64,000 nt of DNA from assembly GCF_033115175.1 (NCBI RefSeq), contig NC_084836.1, positions 81,186,253 through 81,250,252 on the forward strand, given 5' to 3'. Of this stretch, positions 62,504 to 64,000 are shown one piece after another. The position numbers were made by a program, and so were the translations under genes. Below the pieces are notes generated by a model. That model was not told the origin of the DNA, searched no databases, and saw only the letters and a list, made by a program, of their open reading frames with translations. Source of the stretch: Lepus europaeus (taxonomy: Eukaryota; Chordata; Mammalia; Lagomorpha; Leporidae). Position 1 is the first letter of the stretch, and each line of letters starts with the position of its first letter.

Positions 62504-63310
62504 TCCTAGGCTGTCCAAAGGCCCTCTTCACTAGGGCCAAAGGGCCAGGCTTCCCAGTCCTCTTTCTTCACCCCTTTCACCCGCTTTTCCTTCTGGTCAT
62601 CATCACACTTCTCTTGGTCCATGGCGTTCCCTGTCCTTGCCCTGTGCCTCAGCCTGGCTGACCTCGCCAGGTGGACTCTGTCCAAGGATCAGGTAGGTTG
62701 ATGGAGTGAACGCAAGGTAGGTTTCAGTAGGAAGGGACATGGTCCTAGCCCAGGACAGGGAGCCACGCAGGGAGGGGAACTGTTGCCTAGCAACATGGCA
62801 ACTTCCTTCTGCAGAATTTCTGGCAGAAATGCAAGAGCAAACAACTCCACTGGCACAGATGGGGCCACACAGAAGGGGGCTCCTGATCCTACAGACCAGC
62901 AACTCTAGCAACGATCCTGCGTGCTGGCTCAGAAATTCTCTGCAGCAGTGATCCAACACGGCGCCCATCATCCTGACCACTGAACAACAGAGTTCTTTCT
63001 TAGTCCCGCCTGTCTCTGGTTTTGAGAGACTAAGAAATAAAGAAAGATTCACTTGTAAGTAAAAAAGTGAAAACAGCCAGGCTGTGGCTGATAGGAAACT
63101 CAAAAATTCAGTTTTACTTCCAACTGTTATGACACTACTCAACTAGCTACTGATAGAGTTTCCTCTTTGTCTTCCCATTTATTTCTCAGTTTCTATATCT
63201 GTTGTTTTAACTCTTATTTTACCTGGGGTTTGTTGTATTTTTCATTTGTTTGGAAGCAGACATTGTATACAAGTGCTGTCAATAGCATGTTCTGTAACAA
63301 TGGAAATGTT

Positions 63311-63673
63311 GCCGGCGCGTGGCTCAATAGGCTAATCCTCTGCCTTGTGGTGCTGGCACACCGGGTTCTAGTCCCGGTCGGGGCACCAGATTCTGTCCTG
63401 GTTGCCCCTCTTCCAGCCAGCTCTCTGCTGTGGCCAGGGAGTGCAGTGGAGGATGCCCCAAGTGCTTGGGCCCTGTACCCCCATGGGAGACCAGGAGAAG
63501 CACCTGGCTCCAGGCTTCGGATCAGCGTGGTGCGCTGGCCACAGTGTGCCGGCCGCGGCAGCCATTGGAGGGTGAACCAACAGCAAAGGAAGACCTTTCT
63601 CTCTGTCTCTCTCTCTCACTGTCCACTCTGCCTGTCAAAAAATAAAAAAATAAAATAAAAATAAAAATAAAAA
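63311..63673 (+). mobile_element. CSINE, younger subfamily, complete
   Basis: GCCGGCGCGTGGCTCAATAG start, (AAAAT)n tail, exact 15-bp target duplication AACAATGGAAATGTT (63296-63310, 63674-63688). Confidence 0.96.
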
Positions 63674-64000
63674 AACAATGGAAATGTTCCACTTTCTGAG
63701 TGATCCAATATAGTGGCTAATGAGCACAAAAAATGAGAGTCGTGCAATTGAGGAACTGAATGTCTCATTGACTTCAATGGACATAAATTTAAATAGCCAC
63801 ATGTTGCATGAGGCTACCGTATTGGACATACCTAAAATAGTACCATATAGGCTATGCCAATCACTGAATGATTTTTTTTAAGGAGCTTCTGTAAGAAGCA
63901 TTGATGTGACAGTGGTCTTGGACAGACATAGGTGAAGAGAACCAACTCAGACTGTTAACGTGTGGAAAGTCACTGAGGAAGGTCAAGCAAAAAAGATGAC

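Larger units (their letters stand above)
59746..64000 (-). other. RIN2 intron upstream of the SH2 exon (part)
   Basis: Contains CSINEs at 60505-60836, 60838-60996, 61022-61345 and 63311-63673, an L1 3'-end fragment near 60250-60410, a (GTTT)n tract and a hAT-type fossil at 62308-62503. I looked for the upstream RIN2 exons (start of SH2 and N-terminus) and did not find them. 61350-62300 and 62510-63290 are unique. Confidence 0.7.

Noticed and set aside
1..64000. CRISPR arrays, operons, integrases, plasmid or phage features
   Set aside because: The direct repeats found are microsatellites, SINEs or simple tandem duplications; exon-intron genes and SINE density show mammalian nuclear DNA.

Overview
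This is mammalian nuclear DNA, almost certainly from a lagomorph (rabbit or a close leporid). About a quarter of it consists of CSINE copies, the tRNA-derived SINE family typical of rabbits. They open with the GGCCGGCGC(T/C)GTGGC head and close with a CTCTGCCTTTCAAATAAATAAA-type tail, or a TGTCCACTCTGCCTGTC-A-rich tail in the younger subfamily. I count about 54 copies or fragments. There is no sign of prokaryotic organisation, CRISPR or operons.

Two protein-coding genes are supported, both on the minus strand. NAA20 is the catalytic subunit of the NatB N-terminal acetyltransferase. Its CpG-island promoter and exon 1 lie near 8.4-8.7 kb, a 25-nt microexon at 4926-4950, exon 3 at 1437-1527 and exon 4 at 702-837. 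The exons for the last ~77 residues lie beyond the low-coordinate edge. RIN2 (Ras and Rab interactor 2, a RAB5 guanine-nucleotide exchange factor) occupies about 17-64 kb. Eight coding exons at 59.7, 54.2, 49.1, 46-47, 33.9, 31.4, 25.1 and 19.0 kb join in frame into 778 residues: most of the SH2 domain, a proline-rich region, the RIN-homology/VPS9 exchange domain and the C-terminal Ras-association domain, with the stop codon at 18850-18852. The promoter and N-terminal exons (about 117 residues) lie beyond 64 kb. The order RIN2 then NAA20, head to tail, matches my knowledge of human 20p11.23.

Layout: 1-8.5 kb NAA20; 8.5-8.7 kb NAA20 promoter; 8.7-17 kb intergenic spacer rich in CSINEs, with a perfect CTCF-type motif at 13.86 kb; 17-18.85 kb a repeat-free stretch that fits the RIN2 3'UTR; 18.85-64 kb RIN2 exons and introns. 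The introns hold CSINEs, a 5'-truncated L1 with target-site duplications, old L2, MIR and hAT fossils, and at least six copies of a short palindromic element that looks like a MITE. There are also local tandem duplications and microsatellites.

The window does not show a new molecular system. The most notable points are: an arginine at the phosphotyrosine-binding position of the RIN2 SH2 domain, where I recall human RIN2 having histidine; a frame-shifting 25-nt microexon with a weak donor in NAA20; nested, datable CSINE insertions; the MITE-like family; and strong CTCF-type motifs around the RIN2/NAA20 boundary.
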